64,000 nucleotides of DNA from Agelas oroides (GCA_949130485.1 OX422184.1:9650996-9714995); one strand, 5' to 3'; positions 31,177-42,048 are shown, counted from the stretch's first letter. Notes: generated by a model from the letters alone, not told the origin. Translations and numbers: made by a program.

Positions 31177-31579
31177 CCAGTAGGTTGCCGCTCACCAACT
31201 AATTAATAATTAAGAGACCTTATGCGTGCACCGACGTGACCAGTACAAATACATGTTGCTGCGGACAGGAACGTAGTGCGTACCGCCATCTCGCACCTCA
31301 GCAAGACAGCGAGGAAAGGCATACACCGAACGCGCCCAATAACAACAAGAACAACAAAAACTGACTCATTATAGTCGAGGATAACGGCACGAACTGACAT
31401 ATCCGGTCCTGAAAGTACGCGCAAGTTTGCAAACGGCCTTTAACAGTTCACCGGAGCTAGTACTGCTTACCTCCCTGACACTCGCGAGCCCACCAACCAC
31501 CAGCTTTCACCGTGACAAATAGCGGCGTAATATACGGATGCCACGCCCATCCTCCGCCTCGCGGTCCGTTGCACAAAGC

Positions 31580-32340
31580 CAAGTGGGCATGGGGCAACTG
31601 CCAGTGACCCCAGCATAAATGCCACGCCAGAAAAGGGGCATATAATGCATAAGGAAGCAAGCAGGGAGCAACTGCAGCAATGCTATTGGCGCCACTCAGC
31701 CGGTAGGCCCAGCAACAGGGCCCACACCAAGATAGGTAAATCAAACACATTTGGTTGCTAAATTAGCACGGGGTAGCTACAGCAGCAACATTGCCCAAGC
31801 AGAACACCAGGACAGGCAATGCATCCTGGAGCAAAGTGTGCATGGTGCAGCAGCAGTACGAGTAACACCCAATCAGTAGCACCAGCATAAGTGACCACAC
31901 CAAGGCAAAATATGTCTTGGAGCAAAGTGGCCACGGGCAGGCACAGTAGCAAGGATAAGAAACAGCTAGTAGCCCAAGCTGAAAGCATCAACACCAGAGT
32001 ATGCAAATAACACACCCTGAAGTGAAGTAGTCAGGGGCAGCAGCAGTCATAGTGGCAACACACAGCTAGTAGCCCAAGCAGAAGTGCCCACACCGGAATG
32101 GACAAAAACGGTCCATCTTGGAGCCAAGTGGATACAGAGCAGCAGCACTTTGGGTAATACCCAGCCAGCCACTTCAGCAGACATGCCCATGTCAAGCTAG
32201 TGAATCTAATTACACCCTCACGTCAAGCAGACATGAGGCAGCAGCATGTGTGAACGCCATTCTAGTAGCCTTAGCCAAAGTGTCACACCAGAATAGGTGA
32301 ACACCACTCCCCCCCCCCCCCCCTGCTGCACAGGATAGGT
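31580..32340. repeat. Degenerate satellite, period about 100 bp
   Basis: The phrase GGAGCAAAGTGG-CA (variously AGCCAAGTGGGCA, GGAGCAAAGTGTGCA, GAAGTGAAGTAGTCA, GGAGCCAAGTGGATA, CGTCAAGCAGACA) recurs near 31590, 31822, 31916, 32013, 32117 and 32216. Each is followed by AGCAGCA and a CACACC/ACACCAG block. It ends in a run of about 15 C at 32309-32323. Confidence 0.6.
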
Positions 32341-33166
32341 ACAACACCTAGTTGTTGCTTTTGCTTTGCCGGTGAATATACTGTTGAATAACGATGAGTC
32401 TATGACAGCCAGTTGAGGTCTTTCTGTTTTGCTGCTCGACGTCTGTAAGCTGTGTCGTAAAACACCCAGCTAAGCCCTTCAAATCTATGATGGCATCGGA
32501 CAGTGGTTGCCAAGTAAGCCATAAATTGGGGGGTATGGGTGGGGAATGATTGTGCAGCAAATATTGTCAACAATAATTTGTTTTTACAAACTGTAGATTG
32601 TTATTGCATACAAACAATAAATACAAGATATAAACAACGCAGCTGCATGCCATTGAAGGTGAACTTTGAACCGTCTTTCTTCCTCACTCAGTCGAGTTCC
32701 TGAATTCAAGCAGGTTAGCTAGCCAGTGCAGAAATTTCTTTGGCTGTAGGTCTGTTAGTTGACCGATGCAGCCTCTGAATATTCTTCTGTATGTGTTGGC
32801 ACCACAGCCTAACGTAGTAGTGTGTAGCTGGTTTTTCGGGTACTGCAGACACTTGGCAGCGGGTCAGCTGTGTCTTCGTTGCAGCGCAAGGCCTGGCGGT
32901 GTCTCGGATAAAAGTGAGCACGTTAGTGGGAGGGGTGATTCGCGGAATCCAACAGTTCTATCGTGGGCGTGGTGTGCCGTCGAGTGCGGTCGGCGTGAAT
33001 GTCGCCGTACGACTTCTTTGGTCGGCGGGAGACCGTGAATGTCGCCGTTCGACTTCTTCGTTGCACCGTTTGAGAGCTGAAACACTACAGTTTCGCCAAA
33101 ATCCATCGTTTTCATCGTTTTTAGTGACTTTGCGTCGTATTTATAGCTGTTGCTATACTCTAAATA
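32341..33166. other. No recognisable gene
   Basis: Contains two near copies of a ~46-bp stretch (CGTGGTGTGCCGTCGAGTGC / GACCGTGAATGTCGCCGTTC area, 32960-33060). The 228-codon plus ORF from 32899 runs antisense through the LINE below and is taken as chance. Confidence 0.35.
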
Positions 33167-34705
33167 AGTTAGACGCCTCGACCAATGGGAACTACGCGAT
33201 TTATAGAAACCCTCGGGCCCTTAGTAGCGCCCTCGCTACGCTCGGGACGCTACAGCCTCAGGCCCTTTTTTACAATACGAGGAAGGACTTGTTAGGGTTA
33301 AGAATATATATATATATAAAACAAGAGAGGAAAAAACTGCAGAAGCATTATAGTTTATTAGGGCAGGTGAAAACTGTTCAACAGGTGGATGTGAGGCTGG
33401 CTTCCACCCTCACCAGATCCACTGGCGGGGCTCTGACAGGAAAGCCTGAGTGTGAGCGGGCTCCCCGGATGCATCTGATTGAGGATCTCAAGAGTGAGAA
33501 GGTGAGACGGCACCTCAGCCAGGCCATCGTGGAGCTGTACGAGTTGTCCCACTTTGAAGCGAGGAGTGATGCAAGCCTCTTGTAGAATGTCTTGGCCTCG
33601 TTTCCGAGTCCTCCTGTCGCTGAGAAGATCAAAGGCGTGAAGGAAGCATGCTCAATATCTCTAATTCTTTGCTCATAGGAATTCTTCTTCAGCCTTTCGT
33701 GTCTCCTGTAGCATGAGGCGAGGTTGCTGTTTCTGTTGGAGGGAGCATGAGGGTTGAAGACCCTCACGTCACAGAAGGATCTCTCATACCTGCCCCCCCA
33801 AAAGCCACTCATGGCGACATCCAATCTGGCTCCATCCTGTATGTTGGTTGAGGCCCTGTGGAAGATTTCTCCTGAGATAGGCTGCAAGTCTGGCTCGATG
33901 CTGACTTCATGACATACTTCCGTCAGCAGGGAGGCAGTCAGGTCTCTTATCTCGTTGTGGCGAATCGTTGGGAAACCTCCTTTGGGACAGGATAGGGCGT
34001 GCTCCACTGAAAACGCTGAACTACAGGCACAGTACTGAGGTGTGCGATTGGGTTTCCAGCCATACCTCAAGGCGAGAGCGTCATGGAAAGCACTCTTATG
34101 TAGGGTGAATCCGAATTCTTCCACCGGAAGGGTCGTTAGCCAGGTAGAAGCACCCTTTTCAGAGGCAAGTTCCATGGCCCGTTTTTTGGGAGTCAGGTAG
34201 GATTTGCTTTAAGGTCTCGGATTGTTGTTCCAACTGCTGACGTCTGAGCTTGTGAACTTCGGACCTGGCAGCAACTTGACTAGCCCACATGTCATAGGAG
34301 TAAACTGGAACCTTGGCAAGGATAGCATCTTTCAGGGGCTCCGAGATCCTGGTTGACGCTGAAAAGATCGATTGTGTGTCAGTGGCTGGATTAGAAACGC
34401 CTATGCCTCCTAGCCTGGCTGGCAGAGCAAGAAGGTTCCTTTCCACATCATTGGGTGGAGCTCTGTCGGTCAGCACGGGAATCAGCTTCATTCTTATGAT
34501 GTCCTCCAATGGCTGAAGCAGGTGCCCAATTTCCGGAGTTGTTCTAATTAGGTAAGACCAAATCGATGTCAGGCCATGCGTGAAAGCAGAGTACGCAGCA
34601 TGTGGTTGTGTTTTTGCAAAGCAGGAAAGACTGTCCAGCTCTCAGGCTCCCTCGGGTTTCTAAATCGCGTAGTTCCCTTGGTCTCGGCGTCTAACTATTA
34701 TACAT
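33167..34705. repeat. Inverted repeats of about 50 bp flanking a LINE fragment
   Basis: AGTTAGACGCCTCGACCAAT, GGGAACTACGCGATTTATAG, AAACCCTCGGG at 33167-33220 is inverted at 34648-34705 with a few changes. The LINE-like ORF lies between. This could be a TIR element that captured a LINE piece, or a rearranged duplicate end. Confidence 0.65.
33378..34650 (-). pseudogene. C-terminal part of a LINE-like retroelement with a nuclease domain
   Basis: From about 34650 leftwards: AKTQPHAAYSAFTHGLTS, QPLEDIIRMKLIP, ERNLLALPARLGGIGVSNP. After one frameshift in an A-run near 34178: MELASEKGASTWLTTLPVEE, FGFTLHKSAFHDALALRYGW, then CACSSAFSVEHALSCPKGGF with C/H zinc-ligand spacing, TIRHNEIRDLTASLL, and GARLDVAMSGFWG, FCDVRVFNPHA. 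The last part resembles a PD-(D/E)xK-type nuclease as in elements with restriction-like endonucleases. RT catalytic motifs are absent. Only one frameshift, so a fairly young copy. The family name is uncertain. Confidence 0.75.
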
Positions 34706-34828
34706 TTTATAATAACGGTAACTAGAACCTCAATCTATTCCCCCTCCCCCCACCTCCTTTCTCTGCATGCAGACCAAGACTGTGTGCCAAGGTCAACATG
34801 CCATCAGTGAAGGCCCCATCCTGCCATA

Positions 34829-35764
34829 GTTCAACAGTTCATTGATAGCGAACTTAGGGAAGGGCGCATATTTGGACTTTTTTTGCACCAGATGAAATCC
34901 AGTACCCAGTACACATAAGCAGATTCGGGGTTATTGAGAAGAAAAACCAGCCAGGAAAGTTCCATCTAATTGTAGATATATCATACCCCCCAGGAATGAG
35001 CGTCAATGATGGTATCTCACCAGAGTGATCTAGGTAGTGCCAGAGGTGTTCAACCCCATGCTGCTTGATAATGTACTACAGGGCATCAGCTAAAGCTGTA
35101 AATATTTTTGGAGCTGATCTGAGGCCAAAAGGAAGGGCTCCGTCAACAAACAATTTCCCTTTCCAGTGTGCAACAAACCTTGACATAATGATGGCAGTCT
35201 GCGACACGCTTGGGGTACATCCAACAAGATTGAAGGGCCAGCATCCACTGCTTGTTTTTCTTCCAGGCACACCACTCTTTTTCATACACAGCAAGGCATA
35301 TCCCTGGTATTGACAACACATTGGCTGATGCTCTATCACGTAACAATTCTACTCTGTTTCTTTCAAAGGTTCCCAATGCGGACAAAACCACTACTCACAT
35401 CCCCCAGGAACTGATGGAGCTACTAGTGATCCAAAAGCCAGACTGGTGGACATCCCAGAACTGGACAACCTCGTTCAGTACTATTTTGAACAAGGTCTAA
35501 GCAGATCTACACACAAAATGTACAAGACAGGCATAAAGAAGCTTGATTGAATTTTGCAAAAAGCACAAGTTAATTAATCCCCTGCCAGTAGACCAAAGAT
35601 TGCTTTCCTACTATATTACGTATCTGGCCCAGCAAGGTTCGGCTGACTCAAGAAGATTCATCAAAGCTATGGGAAGATGGAAGAGCCAGGCCTACCTAAC
35701 CTACATAAAGACAACCCCAGACACACTTGCTAAGGTGTCATCGTCATTATCTCATAACACCTAG
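34829..35764 (+). pseudogene. DIRS-type retroelement remnant: RT, RNase H end, tyrosine recombinase
   Basis: Plus strand: QQFIDSELREGRIFGLF, frameshift, VHISRFGVIEKKNQPGKFHL, GMSVNDGISPE (to 35025). Then an inverted block (35026-35177). Plus sense resumes with MMAVCDTLGV, KIEGPAS, HIPGIDNTLADALSRNN (end of RNase H-like region), and a tyrosine-recombinase part FCKKHKLINPLPVDQRLLSY, YITYLAQQG joined to FIKAMGRWKSQAYLTYI at 35641. The join deletes the recombinase middle, but GRW...Y of the C-terminal end is visible. Presence of a tyrosine recombinase instead of a DDE integrase identifies DIRS-like elements. Confidence 0.8.
35026..35177 (-). other. Inverted block of DIRS RT coding sequence, about 152 bp
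   Basis: The minus strand reads WKGKLFVDGALPFGLRSAPK, IFTALADAL, a stop, YIIKQHGVEHLWHYLD. This is the central RT palm that the plus strand lacks between 35025 and 35178. Some RT sequence before this block is also deleted. Confidence 0.8.
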
Positions 35765-35964
35765 CCCTATAGCTTTAGTTTCTATAATGTAGCTAGAAGT
35801 GAACCTAACAGCCAGTATTTCTGATCATTAGCAGTATTAATATACAACACCATGCCCGCTTTGCAGTGTGTTATACTTAGAGCAGAACCAAATTGGAGGG
35901 GCTGGGATGCTGGCCAACTGCAAAAACAACACCGATTGGGAGGATGACCATGGTCACCCTTGGA

Positions 35965-36600
35965 GGAGTGAAGGCCTCGCTGAGCATTATCATAGCTAGC
36001 CCTTCACCTAGTAACCCAATCAGTGAAAAGCTGTGGTATACGGTTATTGTAACCTAGCCTTCAGAAAGCCTACGGATATCGTAGGCTAGGTATAGCTAGC
36101 CTAAGTTTGGCCTTCAACAAGCATCCCAGCATCCGTCCAAACATTAGAATTACAATGGGTGACAGCATGCTCTGCTATATTACCGAGTACTAGTTAAATA
36201 TGGTTTAACACTGTTAAACCAAGTTAACAGTGGGAGGGGTTACCACCTGCACATGCACAGTAGCCACAGAATAACTCAGTAAGCTTTTGGCGCCATTAGC
36301 AGCAGAAGTTGGTCTCTCCCACCCATCCCACTCCACAACTACTTCCATCTGGTACCTGCAAATTGCAAACCATACCAGATGTGACGTGCTGGAAGGAGTG
36401 AAGGCCTCGCTGAGCATTGTCATAGCTAGCCCTTCACCCAGTAACCCAATCAGTGAAAAGCTGTGGTATACGGTTATTGTAACCTAGCCTTCAGAAAGCC
36501 TACGGAGTTTGGCCTTCAACAAGCATCCCAGCATCCGTCCAAACATTAGAATTACAATGGGTGACAGCACGCTCTGCTATATTACCGAGTACTAGTTAAA
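35965..36600. repeat. Duplicated ~230-bp block split by the 123-bp repeat
   Basis: 35965-36195 and 36395-36596 are direct copies (GGAGTGAAGGCCTCGCTGAG ... CTGCTATATTACCGAGTACT AGTTAAAT split here). The first holds 29 extra bases after CCTACGG. The second copy of the 123-bp repeat (36195-36317) sits between, starting at TAGTTAAAT. Confidence 0.8.
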
Positions 36601-37385
36601 TGGCAGTGTCTGTACAGGCAAGTTTGGACCCAGTTGGGTGGTCGTTTGCTTAACATTTGTTGCATGTGGATACTGAATCTATTGTGTAAGGGATATGCGG
36701 TCATGCCTACATATTGGGCTTTACGTCTAGTGCATATTATTACATAGATGACATTCCTTGTTTTGCAGCTAATGGTGTTTTTAGTTTTAAGATTGTGGTA
36801 TGTACTTTTGGAGGTGCTCTTAATGTATGGTTTGGTATCAAGGGCTTTAGATGTCAGGCAGTTACTGTTACATTTTTGATTAGTGGGGGTGCATTAGGGA
36901 CATGTTCACAAAGGAGATTGATGTCTCGGTCAATTTTATATATGATCTTCAGTGGCAGATCTACAAATTTAGAAAGGGAGGTTCAGTCACTGGCGCGCAA
37001 AGTGCGCCGGAAATTTTTGGGTTGCCACGCCCACTTTCAGTGACGTGAACGCATTCCTACAATAAATGTAACTAAATACATATAATGGGTGAGAAGGCAA
37101 TATCCAGCCATATTGCCTTCTCACACATCAAATAATAGATTTATTATATACTACTCTCATTTTGCAGCACCTAGAAGACAGACAGCTACTGCGCATGCGC
37201 AGTTCAAAGGTCGTTGCTGCGTGCATATTTAATGAGCTTCAGGCTGTTGGCCTGTTTCTAGCTTTGGACCGGACCACTACGCGTATCGATCCCTCTACCA
37301 GTGGAAGAAAGTACCGTAAGTCAGTAAATAATCGGGAGCCTGTCTTTTCACCCAATCCCATGCGGATCACGTGATAGGCCTCCAG

Positions 37386-37461
37386 GACGAAAGGTCATTG
37401 ATGAAGGCAAATCTGTTGGACACTGCGCTTGCAAACGGCAGGAGCAGCGTGTTCTCCTCGA
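37386..37461 (+). CDS. Weak candidate exon
   Basis: Acceptor CCTCCAG and donor GTAAGG enclose an open stretch RKVIDEGKSVGHCACKRQEQ, RVLLDR. No domain recognised and no partner exon established. Confidence 0.25.
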
Positions 37462-37567
37462 CAGGTAAGGCAGCTTATAGATTTAGTGATGTTTTACTTT
37501 ACGTATAAATGAGAGAGGGTAGCTTATAATTTGGATATACTGGGATGGGGACAAGGATTGACTCCTG

Positions 37568-37639
37568 AAAGTGGCCAGATGTGGTAAGAAGTCTCTTGTG
37601 TATGAATACGAGAGACTTCTTCCCACATCTGGCCACTTT
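37568..37639. repeat. Hairpin with 29-bp arms, 14-base loop
   Basis: 37568-37596 pairs with 37611-37639 with a single mismatch (28 of 29). Arm sequence begins AAAGTGGCCAGATGTGG. Size and loop resemble a small-RNA precursor as well as a tiny foldback. Confidence 0.85.
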
Positions 37640-38993
37640 TGTCTGCTTTCCCAACCTCCTGGTAGATTGTGAGTGTGGCAAGAATGAAAGGGAAGATTTC
37701 ATAGCACTGATAGAGGGTGACCTTCTGTGCCTTTGTGCTAAAGTGTGTCCTCATGGTTTCAAAAGTGTAAGAGCCAGTGAAAGTAAAATGGAGACAAAAG
37801 CATAAACATAATTAGCATAAGGCCCTTCTAAGGGATAGTATCTACAAACTATTTTTTCCCAAAGTAACATCACTGTGACGTGACTCCCCCTCCTAACGTC
37901 ATACATACTATTGACTATTGATGAGACACCACCCTCAAAAATCAGCCAGACAATCTGAAGCTCTGAGTGAAAAGTCATCGAATAGTAGCCTTGGGTAATT
38001 ATCCATCCATTCAGTTGGAATAACTTAATCATCCCTCTGCATGCTGAAAAATAGTCTGGGCATGAGACGGAGTTGATAGGGAACTTTTCTTATATTTCTC
38101 TTTGCAGTGTAGAAGCTTCATTCAAGATCTGCCTGTCATATCCTCCCACATGAAGACCTAATATATGATGCTTACGTGGCAGGACTCGATGCTGTCAATG
38201 TTGTATGTAGTCATTTTTGTACCTAGTCAATTTTATTAGCCTCAGTCCTTCTTACTCCAGTGCTTGTCAGGCATACTGCAGGATTAGAAGGCCTGGGTAT
38301 AAGGATGCTAGTTTTTTGTAAGTATTCATGGTCAAATTTCACAATCAGTTATGTTTTGCATCAACTTGCATGGTTGAATTTCAGCTGAACAACTTACAGT
38401 AAAACTTAACCAGTATAAAACAAGTAATATCAGCCTTATTCTTTATGCAGGCAGGCTACTTTAGTAAAGAACATAATTATAACGTCATGTACTAACGCTG
38501 AAAGAAATCATCTATATAGCTAGTTCCATGCTGCAAGAGTCTAGCCTAGGTCCACCGCGAGACTGACGTAGCAACTGACGAGAGCGCTGGTGACTCGCCC
38601 GACTTCACTGTAATGCAGGCCGTGCAAGTTGCACCAGAAGTCACATGACCAATTAGGGCGGTACCACATGGGATTGGGTGAAAAGACAGCCTCCCGTAAA
38701 TAATCTTCATCCGTAATGAAAGCTTATTTTGTTGTTTCAGCAGCGGCTACGAGTGCATTCCAATTAAAGCACACGCCGCGGTTGCTACGCAGCATATGCC
38801 CTGCGGGCTATCAGATACGGACCATCAGATATGGGTTGTAATGTAGCTCTACGGGAAATACTATTGGTGCGTATACGAGGTATATAATAAATTTTAGTAT
38901 TCAACAAACCAGCGGTAATAGAACGTGAGTCCGAAGAACAAAATTTTTAGTTAGCTGTAGTTTTGGTTAACTAAATTTTAAAAAGGCCAAGAA

Positions 38994-39134
38994 TGCACAT
39001 CCAAGTGTCATTTCATCGGACAGGAGGTTGAGTACTTGGGACATGCACTCACACGCAATGGTCTCAAGCCCAACCCTGAACGCGTGACTGCTGTAACCAA
39101 CTTCCCAATTCCTCAGAGTGTGAGGGAGTTGCTA
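38994..39134 (+). pseudogene. Ty3/gypsy RT fragment
   Basis: One plus frame reads CTSKCHFIGQEVEYLGHALT, RNGLKPNPERVTAVTNFPIP, QSVREL. 'KCxF...VxYLGHxxxxxGLxPxPxxVxAVxxFPxPxxVxxLR' is the RT thumb region of Ty3/gypsy elements. Flanks carry no more of the element. Confidence 0.8.
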
Positions 39135-39682
39135 AGCTGGGAACTATAACTAAAATATACAAGAACATACAAGAAGAAACCTGTCGGCAGCAATCCAAAC
39201 TGAAATCTAGAAATCCAAACTGAATATCTCAAAGCAACTCTAGGCCTAGTCAAACGTCTGGAGATCAGTAAGTGTGTAAATGTGCCTGGTTGTTGTTGTT
39301 GCTGCATGCCACTGCCGTCATTTGATGGACTCGTGCAGTTATGTACGCAAAATACATTACTAGCCGCCAAAGGGGGGGTCCTTACCCCCCCTAAATCCGC
39401 CACTGATCTTTGAGTTCTAGTCTTGCTCGAGTAAGCTATTTTCTGATGCTCTTTGGGGTTCTAAGGCTATAGTGGGTCTATTTGGGAGCCTTTTGCAGCA
39501 GTGATATTACTTCTACTACATGCATGCAATACTTTTGCCTAGGCGGCCTCGTGTGATGACATCGGTAGATATATATTAATGCAGATGCTGAAAATCATGA
39601 CATAGTCAAATATTATGCTGCTTCTAGACAAGGATTTCAAAGCTCACTCGACTCCATCTTCTAGACAAGGATTCACAACACA

Positions 39683-39765
39683 GACCTACACTATTTGTTG
39701 CTAGTGACTACGAATCGAAATGCGTATGTGTGGACAAAGTGCAAAGGTCAGGTCATTATCGACCT
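39683..39765. repeat. Two repeat blocks shared with 54730-54975
   Basis: ACAACACAGACCTACACTAT, TTGTTGCTAGTGACTACGAA at 39676-39722 is direct at 54730-54776. TGCGTATG-GTGGACAAAGTGC, AAAGGTCAGGTCATTATCGA at 39720-39765 is inverted at about 54930-54975. The two blocks are therefore contiguous here but separated and flipped there. Confidence 0.7.
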
Positions 39766-40396
39766 TACAGGAAAAGTTACACTTTGCGATCAAACACTGT
39801 CAACACCTTAGAAACAACATAACCTTGTTAAGTGTTGTTTGCAATTGTAACAATGAAATTTGTCATTAATAAAAATGTATATGTTGACACCACATAAACT
39901 ACAACGTACAAATCAGAGCAAGGCCTGATTTTGGAGATGTCGACTATCGTGGCATCCGTATTCTTCTGGTACAAAACATTCTTTCATGCTTATTTTTGGT
40001 TGGTTGTTACCCTTCTCCATGGCGTCTGCAGGTGGAGTGCCGCGCTACAGCGACAAGAGGAAATTAATGACATTGTGTATCATTTATATGAAGCAAGAAA
40101 GGTTAATCTGTCAATTGCCTCCTATTTTAATTCAAGTTCATAAGCAGCAAAAAGCAGTAAGTGAAGGTGTTTGTACACCTTTTAAACCTGTCAATGTCAC
40201 TACTAATGATAACAGCACCTTTCCATGCAATTTTGGGTGCACAAGAATCATTGGGATATCCTTACAGGCACAATCTTGAGGACGTATGTAATACTGGATG
40301 TTCCAACTTCTTCGTCTTCATGGGTGCAAATAGCAACATCAGGCAACGTAGCGCCATGTGTACACAACGATCTGCAATGAACATAATCACATGTCA

Positions 40397-40433
40397 CCAC
40401 ACACACACACACACACCACCACCACCACCAACT
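40397..40433. repeat. (AC)n-(ACC)n microsatellite
   Basis: Alternating CA followed by CAC triplets. Confidence 0.9.
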
Positions 40434-40960
40434 TCACATGTTCAGGTGTGGATTAAATGGAACAGCTTCCTATACATGTAACTTAGCCATAAACAGACCT
40501 GTCAACCTACAGATTTGCCTCATTGTCACATGCCTGTAAATCGTCCCCACCATAAGGTGACTCACAACCAGACCTTCACTGATGAGTACCCTTTGAACTA
40601 AGTTCCTTACATATAATTTGGCAGTTCGAAGCTGACACTGAAATGTGAGCCTCGAGTGTCGGAATGATAATAGCAGCATACACAGCATTTGAAGCACTCA
40701 GATGAATATATGTGTGCATATACTAGCTGTTATGTACAAGCATGGTGTAAACATTACGTAAGGTCATAAGGTAGACACGGTTTATTTTAGGTACAGTAAC
40801 GTACATTTGTGGCTGACAATTGTGGCAAGGATGGCTTGAAAAGGACATGAATCGATATCGATGAGCAAATAAGTTGCAAGCACCGTTCAGCAATAACACG
40901 AGGTAGCTACTGCGATTGCACACTATAAGTGCACATTAAAGTAAGCGATGTCTACCTTAC

Positions 40961-41481
40961 GTAATGTTTGCGTTACAGAATCATACCAGGTTGCGACAAA
41001 GAAGTCTGGGGAGGCTAGGGACGAGGCTAGAGGAACACATTGAAACCGTGTACCACACAACAAATTCTTGAGAGTTGACAAGTCTGCATGAAAAGCTTGT
41101 GACATACCTTCTGGCAGATCATCAGTGTAGCTGGCGGTCTCTTCCTGCAGTGCTGATGATTTGATTTGTGTGTTCTTGCAGTACATGATGATAGCTCTCA
41201 CCCACAGAGGAAACTGCTCCTTGAACGTTTCCCGAATGTTTTCCTTATCGCACACAAGAGCGAAGTCCAAAGCAGCCTAAATCAAGATGGGTTGCCTTTT
41301 CCATCTCCGTTTTTAGCAAGTCTAAGTTACGCTGATATGACACATCATCAGCATGCACAGGAGGGTAGAAATGCGCCCCTCGGCCATCTAGCTTTTGTCG
41401 CTTTCGAGGAGCCCCATCGGTTTTCTGAGTTTTGCGATTCATGTTCTGGGTCCGATAGTAGATAAACCACTTCCAGGAGTT
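40961..41481 (-). CDS. Exon of a SAM-domain gene (central part)
   Basis: Minus strand. Acceptor TGCTTGTATAG at 41482-41484; donor GTAAGG after 40961. Reads NSWKWFIYYRTQNMNRKTQK, RKRQKLDGRGAHFYPP, DDVSYQRNLDLLKTEMEKAT, then after a one-base shift near 41272 ALDFALVCDKENIRE, FPLWVRAIIMYCKN. 'SWKxFIYxRxQNxNRK' followed by a basic KRQ patch and 'SYxRNLxxLKxEM' is a pattern of the SAMD3-like, multi-copy SAM proteins. Transcription would proceed from the SAM exon at 42513 leftward. The frame shift suggests decay, or a sequencing error. Confidence 0.5.
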
Positions 41482-41584
41482 CTATACAAGCAAGAACAAT
41501 TAAACTATCAAATTACATGTGCTGGTACAGCAGCTTCCTCAAGTAGTAGTAATCACTTAGCAATAACCTTGTTTGTATACTCAA

Positions 41585-41660
41585 GACACACACACATGGG
41601 CACGCATGCACACACACACACACACAGAGGAGGCACATGCACACACACAAGTACAAAACA
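41585..41660. repeat. (AC)n microsatellite
   Basis: Interrupted CA repeats, close to the boundary of the inverted exon described next. Confidence 0.9.
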
Positions 41661-41686
41661 ACCTATGTACTTTCCAAATACCGAAG

Positions 41687-41878
41687 TTTCGGCAAGAGAC
41701 TGAGGACAACTTGAAGGAGAAGTGTTTGACTGACACTGATAGACGTTACATGGTGCAAACTTTGGCCACGGTCCTCATGACGCATATCCAGCGCCCATCC
41801 CTTGCTGACTGTGAAGTTGTGACACTAAGTTTGGTGGAGAAGTTAAATTTCTTGAACGATGACAAGAGAGATGGTGAA
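41687..41878 (+). CDS. Exon of the SAM-domain gene, on the wrong strand
   Basis: Plus strand. Possible acceptor CCGAAG and clear donor GTAAGG. 192 bases, 64 codons, phase 0 at both ends. Reads FRQETEDNLKEKCLTDTDRR, YMVQTLATVLMTHIQRPSLA, DCEVVTLSLVEKLNFL, KRDGE. In this family 'MVxTLATxLMTxxQRPSxxDCExVxxxLVxKxxFLxD' comes directly before the 'xSWKWFIYxR' exon. That exon is on the minus strand at 41481. This exon lies between minus exons 41977-42048 and 40961-41481, so it appears flipped in place. Confidence 0.55.
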
Positions 41879-41976
41879 GTAAGGATGGGTGAACTCACCA
41901 GCTGTGTTCAAACAAAGGGACTGTGAGTATAGTAATTTCCAAGCTATACCTTAAACATTATAATATAGCTACGTAC

Positions 41977-42048
41977 CTTTCTGTTAGGTGTTGAAGTCGA
42001 TCCCTTTGAGCAAACTGACCCACTCTTCGAGCTACCACCAACAGACAT
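41977..42048 (-). CDS. Small serine-rich exon of the SAM-domain gene
   Basis: Minus strand; acceptor GTGCCTTCAG at 42049-42051 and donor GTACGTAG after 41977. 72 bases, reading GGSSKSGSVCSKGSTSTPNR. Low complexity, so it is identified only by its splice signals and position between the SAM exon and the central exon. Confidence 0.35.

Larger units (their letters stand above)
36953..39409. mobile_element. Possible hAT-like TIR element, 2.46 kb
   Basis: CAGTGGCAGATCTAC at 36953 and the complement of CAGTGGCGGATTTAG at the right end form short inverted ends, each next to ATCTT. CAGTGGCGGA ends are common on hAT-type elements. The interior is mixed debris: an inverted pair of about 42 bp (37325-37366 with 38660-38705, CTGTCTTTTCACCCAATCCC), a hairpin at 37568 and a gypsy scrap at 38994. 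It may be a chance pairing of two separate ends. Confidence 0.4.

Noticed and set aside
31580..32340. Could the regularly repeated units be a CRISPR array?
   Set aside because: Units are about 100 bp, diverged along their whole length, with no identical short repeats and variable spacers; the genome is eukaryotic.
32899..33585. 228-codon plus ORF
   Set aside because: Runs through the inverted-repeat arm and antisense to the LINE C-terminus; no initiator context and no domain.
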